Assembly (NCBI RefSeq): GCF_000224145.3
Contig: NC_020173.2
Location: forward strand, 3,690,067-3,754,066
Direction: 5' to 3'
Source of the DNA: Ciona intestinalis
Lineage: Eukaryota > Chordata > Ascidiacea > Phlebobranchia > Cionidae
DNA: 64,000 bases
Positions 10,387 through 22,300 of this stretch are shown one piece after another (position 1 is the first letter of the stretch; every line of letters begins with the position of its first letter). Below the pieces are notes generated by a model. The model made no database searches. It was not told the DNA's origin and worked only from the letters and a program-made list of their open reading frames with translations. The translations under genes and the position numbers were made by a program.

Positions 10387-13300
10387 ATGAGGTTTCGCTT
10401 GAAATTGGTTGTTCTGATCGTTACATCTTCAATTGTTTCGACTTTGTTTTTAAATACCTACATTTACAATCATCACACAAGAAGGAAAACGAATGAAATC
10501 AGATTAACACAGCAAGAAAAAGTCCAATATCTTGTGCAGGAAAACCAGGTATCTAAATTGAAATCAGTCCAATTATCGATTTCCTAGCAAAATGCCACAA
10601 GATTGTAATATAGTCAAAATGACACTTATTTAACCTTACGTGGCGGGGCAACGATCGTAGTCGTAATACGGGTGTTCTGTTTCATACACTTTCTGTCCAC
10701 TTACGATTTTTTAAAGGGAGATTTTATATTTTGGTAGCGTGTGGGTATGTGCTGTTGAAACAATAAATGTAACTCTTTTTATTCTCTTGTTGCGGGAAGC
10801 GTCAGTCGTTAAGTCGGGGCCATATTTAATTTTCCGTCGTAAAGGTATAAAACTGCGGTGCTCATAGTTGCGGTTAAATTTCCTTTTGTAAACAGCTGTT
10901 TGAAATGTTACGAGCAATTACTTTGACTGTGAATAACTTTAAGCTACCTCTTTAAATAATAAATAAGTTTTCTTTAGACGAACCCGTTCATTAGGATACA
11001 ATGGCTTATCCATTCAAGAGGTAATCCGATTTAAACAATAATTGTTGAGCAGGCAACCATTTTATAAACAATTGTTTATCTTTAAAGTCTTTAAAATACA
11101 GTTTATTTGTTAATTAAACATCGTTCATTTACTTTTTGTAAGCTATTATATATGTGAAGTCATTATTATGTAGGATCCTTTAATCATGGTCAATTTTTCA
11201 CGGTAACGAAGCTCGGAGTAATATAACATCGTATAAACCAACGGGAAGTAACCGTAAAACGACAGTCGTTCTAACAAGACTATAAAATTTATTATATACA
11301 GTAGGGTGGGGGCAGATGGGACACATTTTAACTCTATTTTCTCGTCCCATTTTATAGTAACCAAAGAACATTCAAATAACTATAAAACTATATCCTCATG
11401 ACTTCCATAGACTCTGTTGTTAATTGTTTAAAACACTATCAGGATACTTAGACATTATATGCTAAATGTGTCCTATCTTCCCCCACTCTACTATAAATAG
11501 GGTTTTATATTATTACACCCGACAGACAAAACGGCTATATCAGAATCGGACGTTTAATTAATACATTATTATTATTATTATAACAATTGAAAAAAAAATG
11601 TGGACGTAGAAACACGATTCTTCTTGAAAAATAAAAATATGTATTTTATTCTTGTTAAAATCGAAAGCTTTTATGTTTAACGTAATTAGGTAACGCACTT
11701 AAAAACACTCGTTTATTGTGCAGTAGGTACACATATCAAAAGAACGCCGAATGTTATTAAGTGGTCGCTTTAACCACAAACTGCATTTATATTGCCAATA
11801 ATTACAGCAATAATAAACACACCTTAAGAAATGTTTTTCCTGCTTTGAATACACGCCTATATACGAAGAACACGTCATTCGAATACTGGAAGTCATAACG
11901 GTAAACCTAATAGAGTATAGGATGGGAAAAGATGGGACACCTTAAGCACATAATATCAGAACATCCAGGGTCGTGTTTAAAACAATTAACAACGGTCTAT
12001 AGGAGTTGTGGGAATACAGTTTTATAACACTCGTGTTATAACGACTGTCGTTGTTCCGCCACGTGAGAATAAATAAGTTACATTAATACATTCGTTGATT
12101 TTCTGATTTTATGTACTAACGGTATTCAGTTTTACTTTTATCCTACTAACTTGATGGTTTATTCACTAAAAATCTCATTGCTGACGTATTTCAAATTGAA
12201 ACATTGATGACGTATTTCAAATTAATCGACAGCAGATTCGACCCGCTGAAACTCCGATACCCGAGGTCCCCGTTGAAACTGAACGTCCAAGCTTGAAGAC
12301 TGTTCTAGACATTCAAAAAAACTTTGATCAGGAAAATGAAAATGTTGAGAATATGACTGACGAACCAACAGAAGAAAAATTGGTTTCAATTGACCCGTCA
12401 ACAAAAGATCTATGCCCAAAGTTTCCTACTGAGTTAAGTAAGTTTTTCAGTGAAATTAAACCTCGCGCGATAGCGGCGGGACAACGGCATGCAGTAGTCA
12501 TAACACATGTGTTTGTCTTATAAAACTCGTGCCCGCTAACGATTTACACTTGCTCGCGTAAGCGTTAATTGTCATTCCTTTTTCGACGCTACTGGGCCAA
12601 CGCCGGTAGTGGTTCACCCTATTGCTCAGTACAATTAGCATATAAAATGTAGCTTTTACCAGACCACTAAAATTTTACAGGAAATTGTTCGTTTAATTAT
12701 CATTCTTTTCTCGCAATTTTGGGGCAACTACATGTAATGGTTAACTTTATTACTCTATCCAAAGAGATTGCTCTATCTATGTAATCATTATATGTAATGA
12801 AGTAGTAATCGTTTTTATCGAAAAAACATCTTATTTGTCCCAAGATAAAAATTAAAAAAATTACGATTTTGAAATTTCCCGCCGCCATCTTGTTTGACGT
12901 CATCAAATCGCAAGCAGTAGTTTTCCTATAGCTTTGGTAATATATATTTGTATAATTTTTAAATTGCTTCTTCTTGTTCTTTTCCAGTTGGCAATTTAAA
13001 TGTTGAATCCTCATTAAAACCTTCACTGGAGGAATTGGACACCATAGCTGGTCCAAATGTTATGGATGGTTGTTTTGAACCTACTGGTTGTGAACCTCTA
13101 CAGAAAGTAGCGATCGTCATTCCATATAAGAACAGATACGAACATATGCTGACATTGCTTCACCATTTACATCCAATACTACAGGTACGTACGTGTTAAC
13201 GAATTTAAAAAGTTTATTTAGGATTTTTTTACTATTCGTCTGAAAATTAGTAAATTTTTCTTGGAAATATTTATTTTTCCAATCACAAGAATTGTATGGA

Positions 13301-16300
13301 TTTTTGGACCTTTTTGAATTCAATAAGACATCTAATTATGGGTATCAACATTTTTTGGAATAAGTTTTTGTATATGTATATATATATAGTACAGTATAGC
13401 CTATTTGTTTAAACTTCATGTTTTTTTACATGTATATACATTAAATCCCAAAATAACTTAAATGAGTTTAGTATATAATATAGTGTTACTTTCATTTTAT
13501 TTGGTTTAAAACCAAGGCAATGGTTTTAGAAGCGGACCTGTTACACGTCACACATATATGTGGTACTACTTAACATGTAACTAACTTTCAGTTTGAAACC
13601 AAATTGCTATGACTGTGGCTTAATTATGGGTTAAGTGAGATAATTTAAAATAAATACATATATTATAGCTTTATTGGAAGTAATCCTAAATTTTATTTCA
13701 CGCAGCGCCAAAAGATTATGTACTGTGTGTTTCTAGCTGAGCAATTTGACGACGGATCATTTAACAAAGCTCGTGTTATGAACGCTGCGTTCATAGAAAT
13801 AACAAAGTCCTGGAACCAACATAGAGATCATAAAAACAGACCCTTTGACTGTTTTGTTTTCCATGACGTGGACATGTTACTTGAAAATGATTTCAACTTG
13901 TATGTATGCGACATAATGCCAAGGCATCTGTCGCCAGCTATTGATAAGTTTAACTACACAACTGGGTATGGGACCAAATATGGCGGCGTTACAGCGATTA
14001 GAAGAGAGCATTATATTCAGGTTAACGGACACAGCAATAGGTTTTGGGGATGGGGTGGGGAGGACAATGATATGGAAGAGAGGTAAGATTGAAATTTAAA
14101 TGCAATTTATAAATAACTGTAATATTCTGTTTATCTGCTAGGTATTGCATTCATAGTTTTTTCAACCAATTAACTGTAAATATTTTTTCAAAGTAACTCT
14201 CATGTCATTTTATATCTTTTTTTAAAGAAACAATAATTTTGTAAACGACAACAATATTCTATATGGGTCCTACAGCCAAACCCGTCTGAAAACCTGGGAT
14301 TTAGGCCTGTGTTGGTTTATCAGGCCATGTTTTCATAACTATCCTATACATCAAAATACAATATCTGCATCTTAAGACGCAAAAACTATGTAATATTTTT
14401 AATATTGAACAAAAACACTTTAACTGTTTCAGAATTGCGAGACAGAACTTAACTATCAAGTCAGCTTATCCAAGTATAGGAAAATATAAGATGATACAAC
14501 ATGACCATCCATGGTGGTTTAATCCTATGTCTGGGGTTGGAAGCTCTTACAGGAAAGACTTTCTGTAAGTATGATTATGGATTATTATATTTGTTTATAC
14601 ACATTGTGCTATAATATGGTTGTCTTCTTACACATTGTGCTTGTTGTTAAATTATAATATTGTAACGTATTGTTTCGTTTAGCGTTGAACGGTTTTGGTT
14701 TTTGTGTGTGGTTTGCTGTGGCGTTCTTGTGTGTTGTTTCCCAATTTACTTCCATTTTGTGTTTGGCTTTTGTGTTGAATTGATACGTCTCGCGCTTGTT
14801 AACCTCTAAGCATGATTGGTCGTCGCGGCGCGAGTGCGCCTTTTTCTTCTGTTTGACTTGCATCAGCCCAAAGATTGCATAAGATCGGCAGTTCTCGTTG
14901 TGTATATGGTGTAGAAACGTTGTATTGTGTATTGGATTAACGTGGTTGTAACGTGGTTGTATTCGGTTACGTTGGTCAAAACTTTATAGTGTTTGAGCGT
15001 TATCCTTACCGTTCTAATCGTTTTATTATAGTAGTTTTTATATGTTATTAAACCGTTAAGAAATCCTACATCAGTCTGGTCAGTCGCGGTAGGCCGTTGG
15101 AGCAGCGTCCCGGACCACACTTTACGTAACAATATGGATGTCTTCTTATTCAACAGATACACTTGTTGCATTCATACACCTCATGCTAATTGTCAAATTA
15201 TAACATGGGTGTCTTCTTATACAACAGACAGACATTGTTCATTTATACACCTCATTGGTGTCTTTTAACACACCATGCCTAATTGTATTTTCAAGTTCTT
15301 TTATAGACCATGGTTTCTTAATACACAAAACATTGTGAACCGATGAAAATTGCAATTGTTTCACACCCTATGCCAAGTTAAGTTATATTATTAATTTAGG
15401 AGTAGTGCCAAAGCAAGGGATGGAACTCAAGATAAAAGTGGATTGTCCAACATGAAATATTCCTTGATTCACGTGGAAAGAAATCGACTTTGGAATAAAC
15501 TTATTCTTGACATAAGTAAGTCACTTGTTCAAGTTGTTCTGTGCATTGTTATTAAACTTCTAGGTTTTATTTTTATCCTAAAAAGTTAAACGTTATTATT
15601 TTTAGCACTAAAATATATATATACGAAATCCAAAGGCTTGCCAGATGTTGGCCAGAGTTTGCCTATTACCAAAACAATGTTTGCGCACATTCTATTTTAT
15701 ATGGTTGAGGTACTACACCAAGGCATGTCTTGGGACGTAGGGTTTAATCTGGAGGTGGCTGCCAATAATTTTTTATTAATGTTGGTTTTATCTTGTAGGG
15801 TCTTTGGATTTGGAAAGAATTAATGTTCGGTTTTACAAAGGAGATAGTATCACAGTTAACAACAAACCAACGTACCAAAGCGAAATTCCAAACAAAAGTC
15901 CTAAAACATCAGCTAGACACGGCGCTGGTGTTTCTGAACCATGCAGGCCAACTTATGCTCATTTTCCACTGATGACTGTAAATAGAACGATGAGTTTTGA
16001 AGACAAAAGATACACTAAGGTATCAAAGTGTAATGTTTTTAAAAACATTGTTTTAATAAATAAAATTTAGGGTGACATTAGTAAAATGCAGTTATAGTTG
16101 TCAAACACAAGGAACCTCATTGATTAATGTGGAAAATGCAATATGTTTTGGCTGTGCTGGTTGTCTTGACATTCAACAGTAGAGTAAAAGCTGTTTTACT
16201 TTTCGGTGTAAAACTGGTCTGCTAAAAGCATGGGTGTCTTCTTATACACCAGATACACATAGTGCATTAAAACACTTCATGCTCACTGTCGAGTCAAAAC

Positions 16301-18565
16301 ATGGGTGTTTTTTAAACAACAAAGAAGTATAAGACCTACATTGACCTGCCACCCATTTAAGCCAGAAACGTTTTACCCCATACACATCCTAACATTACAC
16401 CCATCCTAGGTGTTCAAAACATTGGAAGAAGCCCAAGTTGCTTGCAACGAAATGCGAACAAGTTGTCAATCCATTGTTGAACAAGTTAGAAGCAGATTCA
16501 CACTCAGAGCAACTGCCCTGCTGCATCAGAATGATCTGCATTATAAGTTGGTATGCCAATGTTTTATACTGAAAATTTTTTCTGTACAAAAGTATTATGG
16601 ACATATTTGTTTTTATTTAATATACTTTAATATTTTAAAAAGTGATCATTTACCAAATTTCTTCTTTATTTATTTAAATATTATTTAAACTTGTGGCATT
16701 ATTTGGCTAATTTTAATTCTATCTACTCTATATGGGTGAGGACTGAGGAACTCCAATAAGGCATGCCATGTAATTTAGGCCACCGTCAACCCATTACATT
16801 TGTGACAGCCGACAGTTATTAAACAGTTTACATTTCAGGATGTTGCGCAACAAGTAGATGTATATGAACATCATCATTCCATGGCAACTTATGTTAAAAT
16901 ATGTGAGGGCGACCCACATTACACACAATTCTTCACTAATCCTATTATTTTACCTGGTGATACAATATCAGGTATGTCATAATTGAACCATTGATTAGGT
17001 TATAATTGGATTGTTGAAAATGGGTCCCAAACTGTTATATTACAAATGGGACCCATTTTAGTAAAATTATAATTTGACTTTTTTTTCAAAATATTAAAGA
17101 ATTTAAAAATTATAATAATACAGATATTTTTGGTTTAAATTTGTATAAGAAATGGTCAAAGCCTCAAGGTTGTATAAAAGTTTTAACTGCAGATGTTATA
17201 ACTTAAGTACAAAATATATCTTTTGGCAGTTTTTTAAACTTAAAGGACTAAGATCACACAAAAATCCGCTAAACTACAATCTAAAAAGGGTGACATGTTT
17301 TGTAGTTTTAATTAACTTCATTATAACAATATAACAAGTTTTTAAAGCTCATAAAATAATAATTTTAACTGAATATTAAACCACAGGTCCGTCCCCACGT
17401 TACAGCACCCAACTTTATTTTCGTATATTTCACCAACCGGAAGCAAAATATATATTGAGGTCGGAAATGATGTCGACACATAAAGCAGTCATGTTGGTTA
17501 GGGAGTCAAACAAGTTGATTAAACACCCATGGTGGGATTCATTGGCTAAAATACAGTATAGTAAGTATTGGAGTTTGAGGTATTGTTTATACAGGCGTAG
17601 TATCATTGTTATAACCCAGTGGCCACTAATGGGTTGTCTAAAACATCAACTAAAATAAATTAAAAATACCCACAAAGTTACATACATGGTAAATCATAAG
17701 CGGACATAAGGTGTATGAAACAAAACAGCCGTGTTATAAAGACTGTAGTTTTCTGGCCACCTAGGCTAAATAAGTTACATTTGTTCATACCTTATTTTTA
17801 TATTTGAATAACTGTTGTGTTATAGACATATATAGACTTAAGTTATATGACATCATCATGTACATTGTAGCAGCATTAGTCAGTTCAGTAGGTAGGTTTA
17901 GACTGTAGAGTATGCTTCGAATTTATACAAATATAACATGTACACATAGACAGACCATATATGTAAAGTCAAATTATTACTATTTCTATAAACACAATAA
18001 TGGCATCTTAAGTTTAATACTTTCATTCAGTGTTATGACCAAAATAATTATATATATATAAGCAGACAGCCATGTTAAGTGCAGACCTGTGTAAATATTG
18101 TTGTTAAACCTTTATTTTAAACCAGCAAGAACAAATTTGGTAAACCTAAGCGATCCTGATATATTGTTACAACACACCATTGAAAAGACTGCAACCTCCA
18201 CTTTGCTGCTTATTACAACACCAACAAGTGGCTTTCAAAGGATACCTGGTTGTTATATTATGAAACAAAGCTTGTATGATGACATCACAAAGCATGTTGT
18301 GATGGAATGGACATGGTGGTTCAGGTTAAAAGGTCAAACTGAAGAAATTGAGAATAAATTACTTGTGAGTTTTTTTTTATTAATTCCAGGACAGTTTTTT
18401 TTTGATGTCATATTTGCTTTTCAGGATGATCAATTAGAAAAATCTGTGAAATCTGGGAAACAATACGAAAAAATGATAAATGAAAGAAAAAAGGTTTTAG
18501 AAATGTGGGCTCAAAAAAAATTAGAAGAAAAACGAAAAAAGTTTATTGAAAAGAGAACATCTTGA
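10387..18565 (+). CDS. Beta-1,4-galactosyltransferase (GT7) with C-terminal extension
   Basis: Twelve exons join in phase: 10387-10548, 12233-12437, 12988-13184, 13706-14082, 14433-14564, 15400-15515, 15799-16019, 16410-16550, 16839-16971, 17387-17560, 18126-18364 and 18425-18565 (745 aa). It is a type II Golgi enzyme by layout: short basic N-terminus, a membrane anchor at about 6-27, an acidic stem, then a GT7 domain at about 155-395. The domain shows VAIVIPYKNR, RARVMN-like NKARVMNAAF, the metal site FHDVDM and the signature FWGWGGEDND. These define the UDP-galactose (or UDP-GalNAc) beta-1,4-transferase family. Residues 397-745 have no counterpart in B4GALT1-7 as I know them. The segment FKTLEEAQVACNEMRTSCQS at about 472-491 resembles a PAN/apple-like domain, and the end is a highly charged helix. 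The start ATG directly follows TTGTAG, as in a trans-spliced mRNA. Which human B4GALT is closest cannot be settled by eye. Confidence 0.85.
10624..10712 (-). mobile_element. SINE fragment
   Basis: Only the distal block of the SINE family is present: ACGTGGCGGGGCAACGATCG, GTCGTAATACGGGTGTTCTG, TTTCATACAC. It lies in intron 1 of the galactosyltransferase. Confidence 0.65.
11300..11494 (+). mobile_element. TA-flanked MITE, full-length copy
   Basis: Left end AGTAGGGTGGGGGCAGATGG, right end ATGTGTCCTATCTTCCCCCA then CTCTACTA. Length about 195 bp. Intron 1 of the galactosyltransferase. Confidence 0.9.
11912..12029 (-). mobile_element. MITE, right end truncated by a SINE fragment
   Basis: Left terminus AGGATGGGAAAAGATGGGAC and interior up to ATACAGTTTTATAACAC. 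The element then stops and SINE sequence (12030-12095) begins at the shared word TATAACAC, so the two are fused or the MITE was broken by the insertion. Confidence 0.75.
12030..12095 (+). mobile_element. SINE 3' fragment
   Basis: Block GTTATAACGACTGTCGTTGT, CCGCCACGTGAGAATAAATA, AGTTACATTAATACATTCG. It directly follows the truncated MITE. Confidence 0.7.
14262..14340 (+). repeat. GTGAGGTCC-type dispersed repeat, degraded
   Basis: Shows ATATGGGTCCTACAGCC, CTGGGATTTAGGCCTGTGTT, GGTTTATCAGGCCATG, in the order of the family seen at 5738. Confidence 0.5.
14590..15290. repeat. Minisatellite, ~85-90 bp unit, split by an LTR
   Basis: Repeated unit TGGGTGTCTTCTTATACAAC..AGACACATTGT..CATTTATACACCTCATGC..TAATTGTCAAATTATAA. 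Units lie at about 14595-14660 and 15132-15265 and are interrupted by the LTR-like insertion 14661-15131. Related units occur at 16225-16320, 26840-26990 and 33930-34040. Confidence 0.75.
14661..15131. mobile_element. Probable solo LTR of a retrotransposon
   Basis: A 471-bp insertion that starts TGTAACGTA and ends TACGTAACA, so it has TGT...ACA ends within a short inverted repeat. It is flanked on both sides by ATAT (14657-14660 and 15132-15135), a 4-bp target duplication. It splits a minisatellite unit, and has no coding content. Four-bp duplications and TGTAACG ends are typical of Ty3/gypsy-type LTRs. No second LTR or internal region is present in the window. It lies in an intron of the galactosyltransferase. 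Confidence 0.7.
16075..16225. repeat. Dispersed repeat family (copy 2 of 3)
   Basis: Matches 3020-3190 in order: GTTGTCAAACACAAGGAACC, TTAATGTGGAAAATGCAATA, AGAGTAAAAGCTGTTTTAC. Minisatellite units follow directly at 16225-16320. Confidence 0.6.
16225..16320. repeat. Minisatellite unit (same family as 14590)
   Basis: ATGGGTGTCTTCTTATACAC..CAGATACACATAGTGCATTA..CACTTCATGCTCACTGTCGAG..AAACATGGGTGT, about one full unit plus the start of a second. Confidence 0.7.
16730..16800 (+). repeat. GTGAGGTCC-type dispersed repeat
   Basis: TATGGGTGAGGACTGAGGAA, GGCATGCCATGTAATTTAGG, CCACCGTCAACCCATTAC. Same family as 5738-5822. Confidence 0.6.
17602..17800 (+). mobile_element. SINE, 5'-truncated
   Basis: Begins at the CCCAGTGGCCACTAATGGGT core, then A-rich linker, ACCCACAAAGTTACATAC, GTGTTATAAAGACTGTAG and AATAAGTTACATTTGTTCAT. 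The tRNA-like head is missing. Intron of the galactosyltransferase. Confidence 0.8.
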
Positions 18566-19320
18566 ACTATTTAAATCAATTTTAATTGTTTTATATTTAT
18601 TTCAATTACTGTTAGTGAAATTATCGAATTAACGCCAATTTAAAGTGTTGTATTTTTAAGCTGTTGTATTTTTTCATGCGAAATATCGTAAAGTTATTCA
18701 ATGTTTATCATATTTGATGAAATACATCAGGTATCTTTTTTAATCTCCGGACCTTGAACAATGGCTAAGTATGACTATGCTGTTATTGTTAACGGGTGTG
18801 TTTTTAGACAGGACATTTACCCAATATTTTTATGTACCTAGGCCAAGATTTGGTGGGTCCACCGCTCTCATTGTGACAAAAAATGGGTTGGAGAAATAAT
18901 TTCATTATGACAAAACTCACTTCTGAATGTTGCCACTACTGTGGTCAAATGTGTCTTTGGGAAAAATACTTCACTGTCATTGCTCCAACTCAGTATTGCT
19001 GTATGTATGACTGACAACTTAGGCAACCATAAATGACCAATCAGTTGGAGCAATCGAGGTTAAATGTCTTGTTCAAGAACACACACACTGCCGTATCCTT
19101 TGATTAGAGGCAAACACACTGTGTCAGGGTGACGACTATTAGTCTTCTGTGTGTGAGTTCGCTGATATGTGGCATATAAATCTTATAGCAAGTTTTATTG
19201 AACGCTCTTATGCCTTTGTTGCTACATTGGATACAGTATGATCCAGTAAACAAATAATTCAAAAATAAATTGGTTCTAATCGTTCCACGGTTGACTAGAT
19301 GTCATCCGTTTTAGTTTTCA
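18566..19320. other. Convergent intergenic region, galactosyltransferase / DIRAS
   Basis: Separates two stop codons on opposite strands. A minus-strand AATAAA at 19194-19199 fits DIRAS. Between 18940 and 19120 are two SINE core fragments facing each other, recognised by CATTGCTCCAACTCAGTATT and GTTGGAGCAATCGAGGTTAA. The ORF at 18868-19053 is made of these fragments. Confidence 0.6.
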
Positions 19321-22300
19321 TCACGTGATGACGCATTTGGACTTCAAGTTATCCTTTCGTTTGTCAGTTGTTTTCTTTGGACAAACGTCGACAGTTAAAC
19401 TTAGATTTCTTCGCTTTTCTGAGTCCAAAAGTTTCTGAAACAGTTCATGGACATTGTGACTGGTTTTGGCGGATGTTTCGATAAACCCGCATCCCCACGT
19501 TGACGATAAATCGGCGCCTTCTCTCGACGAAACTTTTTTGTCTTCTTCGTCGCATTTGTTGCCCACTAAGTAAATGGGGACGAATTGAAGATTGCCTTTT
19601 ATTTCACGGATCTGTGTAAAGTAAATTAAATATGCTGCGTTATAGTTATTTACTTTGAATATATTGAGTAAAAGGTTAAATGTAAAACGTTTCGTGGGGT
19701 GGGGTGGGGTAAAATGGGACATGTTTTCATTCTGTTTTTTAGTACCATGTGAAAATATGGTATATTACGTGCTAACGGTATCCAGCTAACGCCAAAGTAC
19801 TATATTTATCCTCGCTGTGGTAAGCCAACGACATTCGTTATAACAGGATCGTTATGTTTCATACGTGTCTACCCATATAGAATAGAACACCCGTTGCAAA
19901 CAACCAACCTGTTCGTATATCGGTTTAAGTTCTTCAATAGATTGCCTCGTTGTAACAGAATACACAAGTATAAAGGCATCGCCCCTAGTTATAGACAAAC
20001 GTTGCATGGCAGGGAACTGATGCGATCCAGTGGTGTCGGTGATTTGTAGTGTGCAAACATTCTTGTCGCAGTTTACGATCTGAAAATATTGTAGGTTGAA
20101 GTAAGATGATATTTATTTCTTTTTACGAGGAATTATTACAGAAGTATAGAACCGTTTTCCCACGGCTCTAAAAAGCGTTTGTATGCACAAACGGGGTAGT
20201 GATATTCGTACGTGTTTAAAACCTTGCCAATCACGAGCAACATATAAGTTTACACCTTTCGTCAAACATTTATTCTTTACGTTGTTTGTCTTTCACATGA
20301 AACGTGACTTAAATATTTGATTGGTCAAGGCAATAGACTCGTTAAGTACGACGCGTTGTTTTCCTAATGGTTTGGCATTACAGATTACAGTATAAATGCA
20401 ATAGCTTGTGTCGTTGTAGACAAAACTATTAAATTTCTGTGAAAAAATTGTTTTACATTAGCATTTTTTATTTTAGTTTTGTATTATATTTAAATCTATA
20501 CTGATTTCAAATAGTCTCCGGCTGATTGTCATTGACCGCACGACATATTTGCATTAGATGAACAATTAATATCTTAAATTGCTATGCTTCCAATGTATCC
20601 CATGGGTAAAGCTATTCAAACCATGCGTGTAATTTTTCATTGCGCGCATGATATTGGAAACCATTATATACGCATGGAGTAAGATTGGTTCTTGTGGATC
20701 TGTATATTGACATAAGTACTAATACCTTGGCTGCACAGAATAATACACCTTAAATTGGCGAGCTGCGATTCGATACAAGCATGTCGAATATCTAAATTAA
20801 ACTGGTATACCACGCTTCGGTTATGATTTTATTTTCTGCGACTGTGGAATGGTATAGTCTATAGCGCTTGGGCGCGCGTCTTGTAGAAATACGTTGTCAC
20901 GTTTGCGTAACAGAGCGATTTGACTAGTTAAAAACGGGGATGGCTGCCTATACCATTTTAGAATACAACCGAAAATCCATTTCTGGTAAATTAAATTAAG
21001 TATTTTGCGGATATATTTGCAACACGACCCAACAAATGCACAAAATGCAATGCTGCAGATTTTTATGTTTTAATATTCTAGTTTATGCAATATAATTATA
21101 GGTAATTCCAAGGTACCGCTCAAAGTATTGACCCTTACCTGTCTATACGTGTCTTCAATCGTAGGTACATACGTCTCTTTGAAGGTACCTTTAATAAATC
21201 GCAGCACTAAAGAACTTTTCCCAACACCACCGGCTCCAAACAGAACAACTCTGTAATCATTTGACTGATCTGGCATGGCTCGTAATCGGCGTGCTCTAGC
21301 ACCATCTGCCGACTGAAAATAAAATTTAATTAACAATAATACAAAATAATTTAAAAAATGTTATTTTACATAGCAAAGAAATAAGAAATAACAACTATTG
21401 TGACCATATCACCCGCAATCTAATCTTACGTTATCTCCCAAAACAGAAATACATTACTACCAATCATTAACAACATTAATGATTAATCTTGAGCAACCTC
21501 AGATTTCCAAAGACAAATATATTAGCCCACTCCAAAACACACGGTAGCTTAATATGAACAAAACAAACAATTAACCTCTGATTTATCATACAAGCTAAAG
21601 ATCTTAAATCTATCTTACAAAACAAAATTTCATTTATCCTTCAAAATAACAACGAAGGTCAAATTAATTCGAAACAACGAAGATAAGTGAATTAGCAACA
21701 AAACGACAGTCGTTAAAACACGCTATGAATAGAAACCGTGGCTCTTGAACCCAGCACAAAATGAACTCATATTGAATTGTTATATAGAAGGGTGCGGAAA
21801 GACGGGAGACCTTTAGCACATAATATCCAAATATCCTGATCTTGGTTTTGTCGTAAGGATGCGGTTTTATAATTTCTTGATTTTTTTTGTTACTACCAAA
21901 TAGAACAAGAAAATCGAATGAAAAAGTGTCCCATCTCTCTCCAAACTACTATATCACTTTATACAAATGTTTCGATATTTTATAACACACACTTATTCTA
22001 TACCTTCAATACCTTCAATGCACGTCTAATATACAATTTATCACAAATCAACTAAATTTATCGAGAAATTCATTTACCGTCATCCATAATAACGATCATT
22101 AGATATTTATACAAATATTTATTTTACCCATTCGATTTTATTATTAAGCCAACATTGTTAAAGCTGTTCAATGACAAGGTTATTATATAATATATCAAAT
22201 AACTAACTTACACACGCTATAACGATAATTAACACAAGCGCAAACACGAGCATATTAGTCATTGGGTTTAGGCCTATTTTTTCATATAGTAAAACAAGCT

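Noticed and set aside
14863-15171. 102-codon minus-strand ORF
   Set aside because: Lies almost wholly in the solo LTR and the adjoining minisatellite, with no retroelement protein motif.
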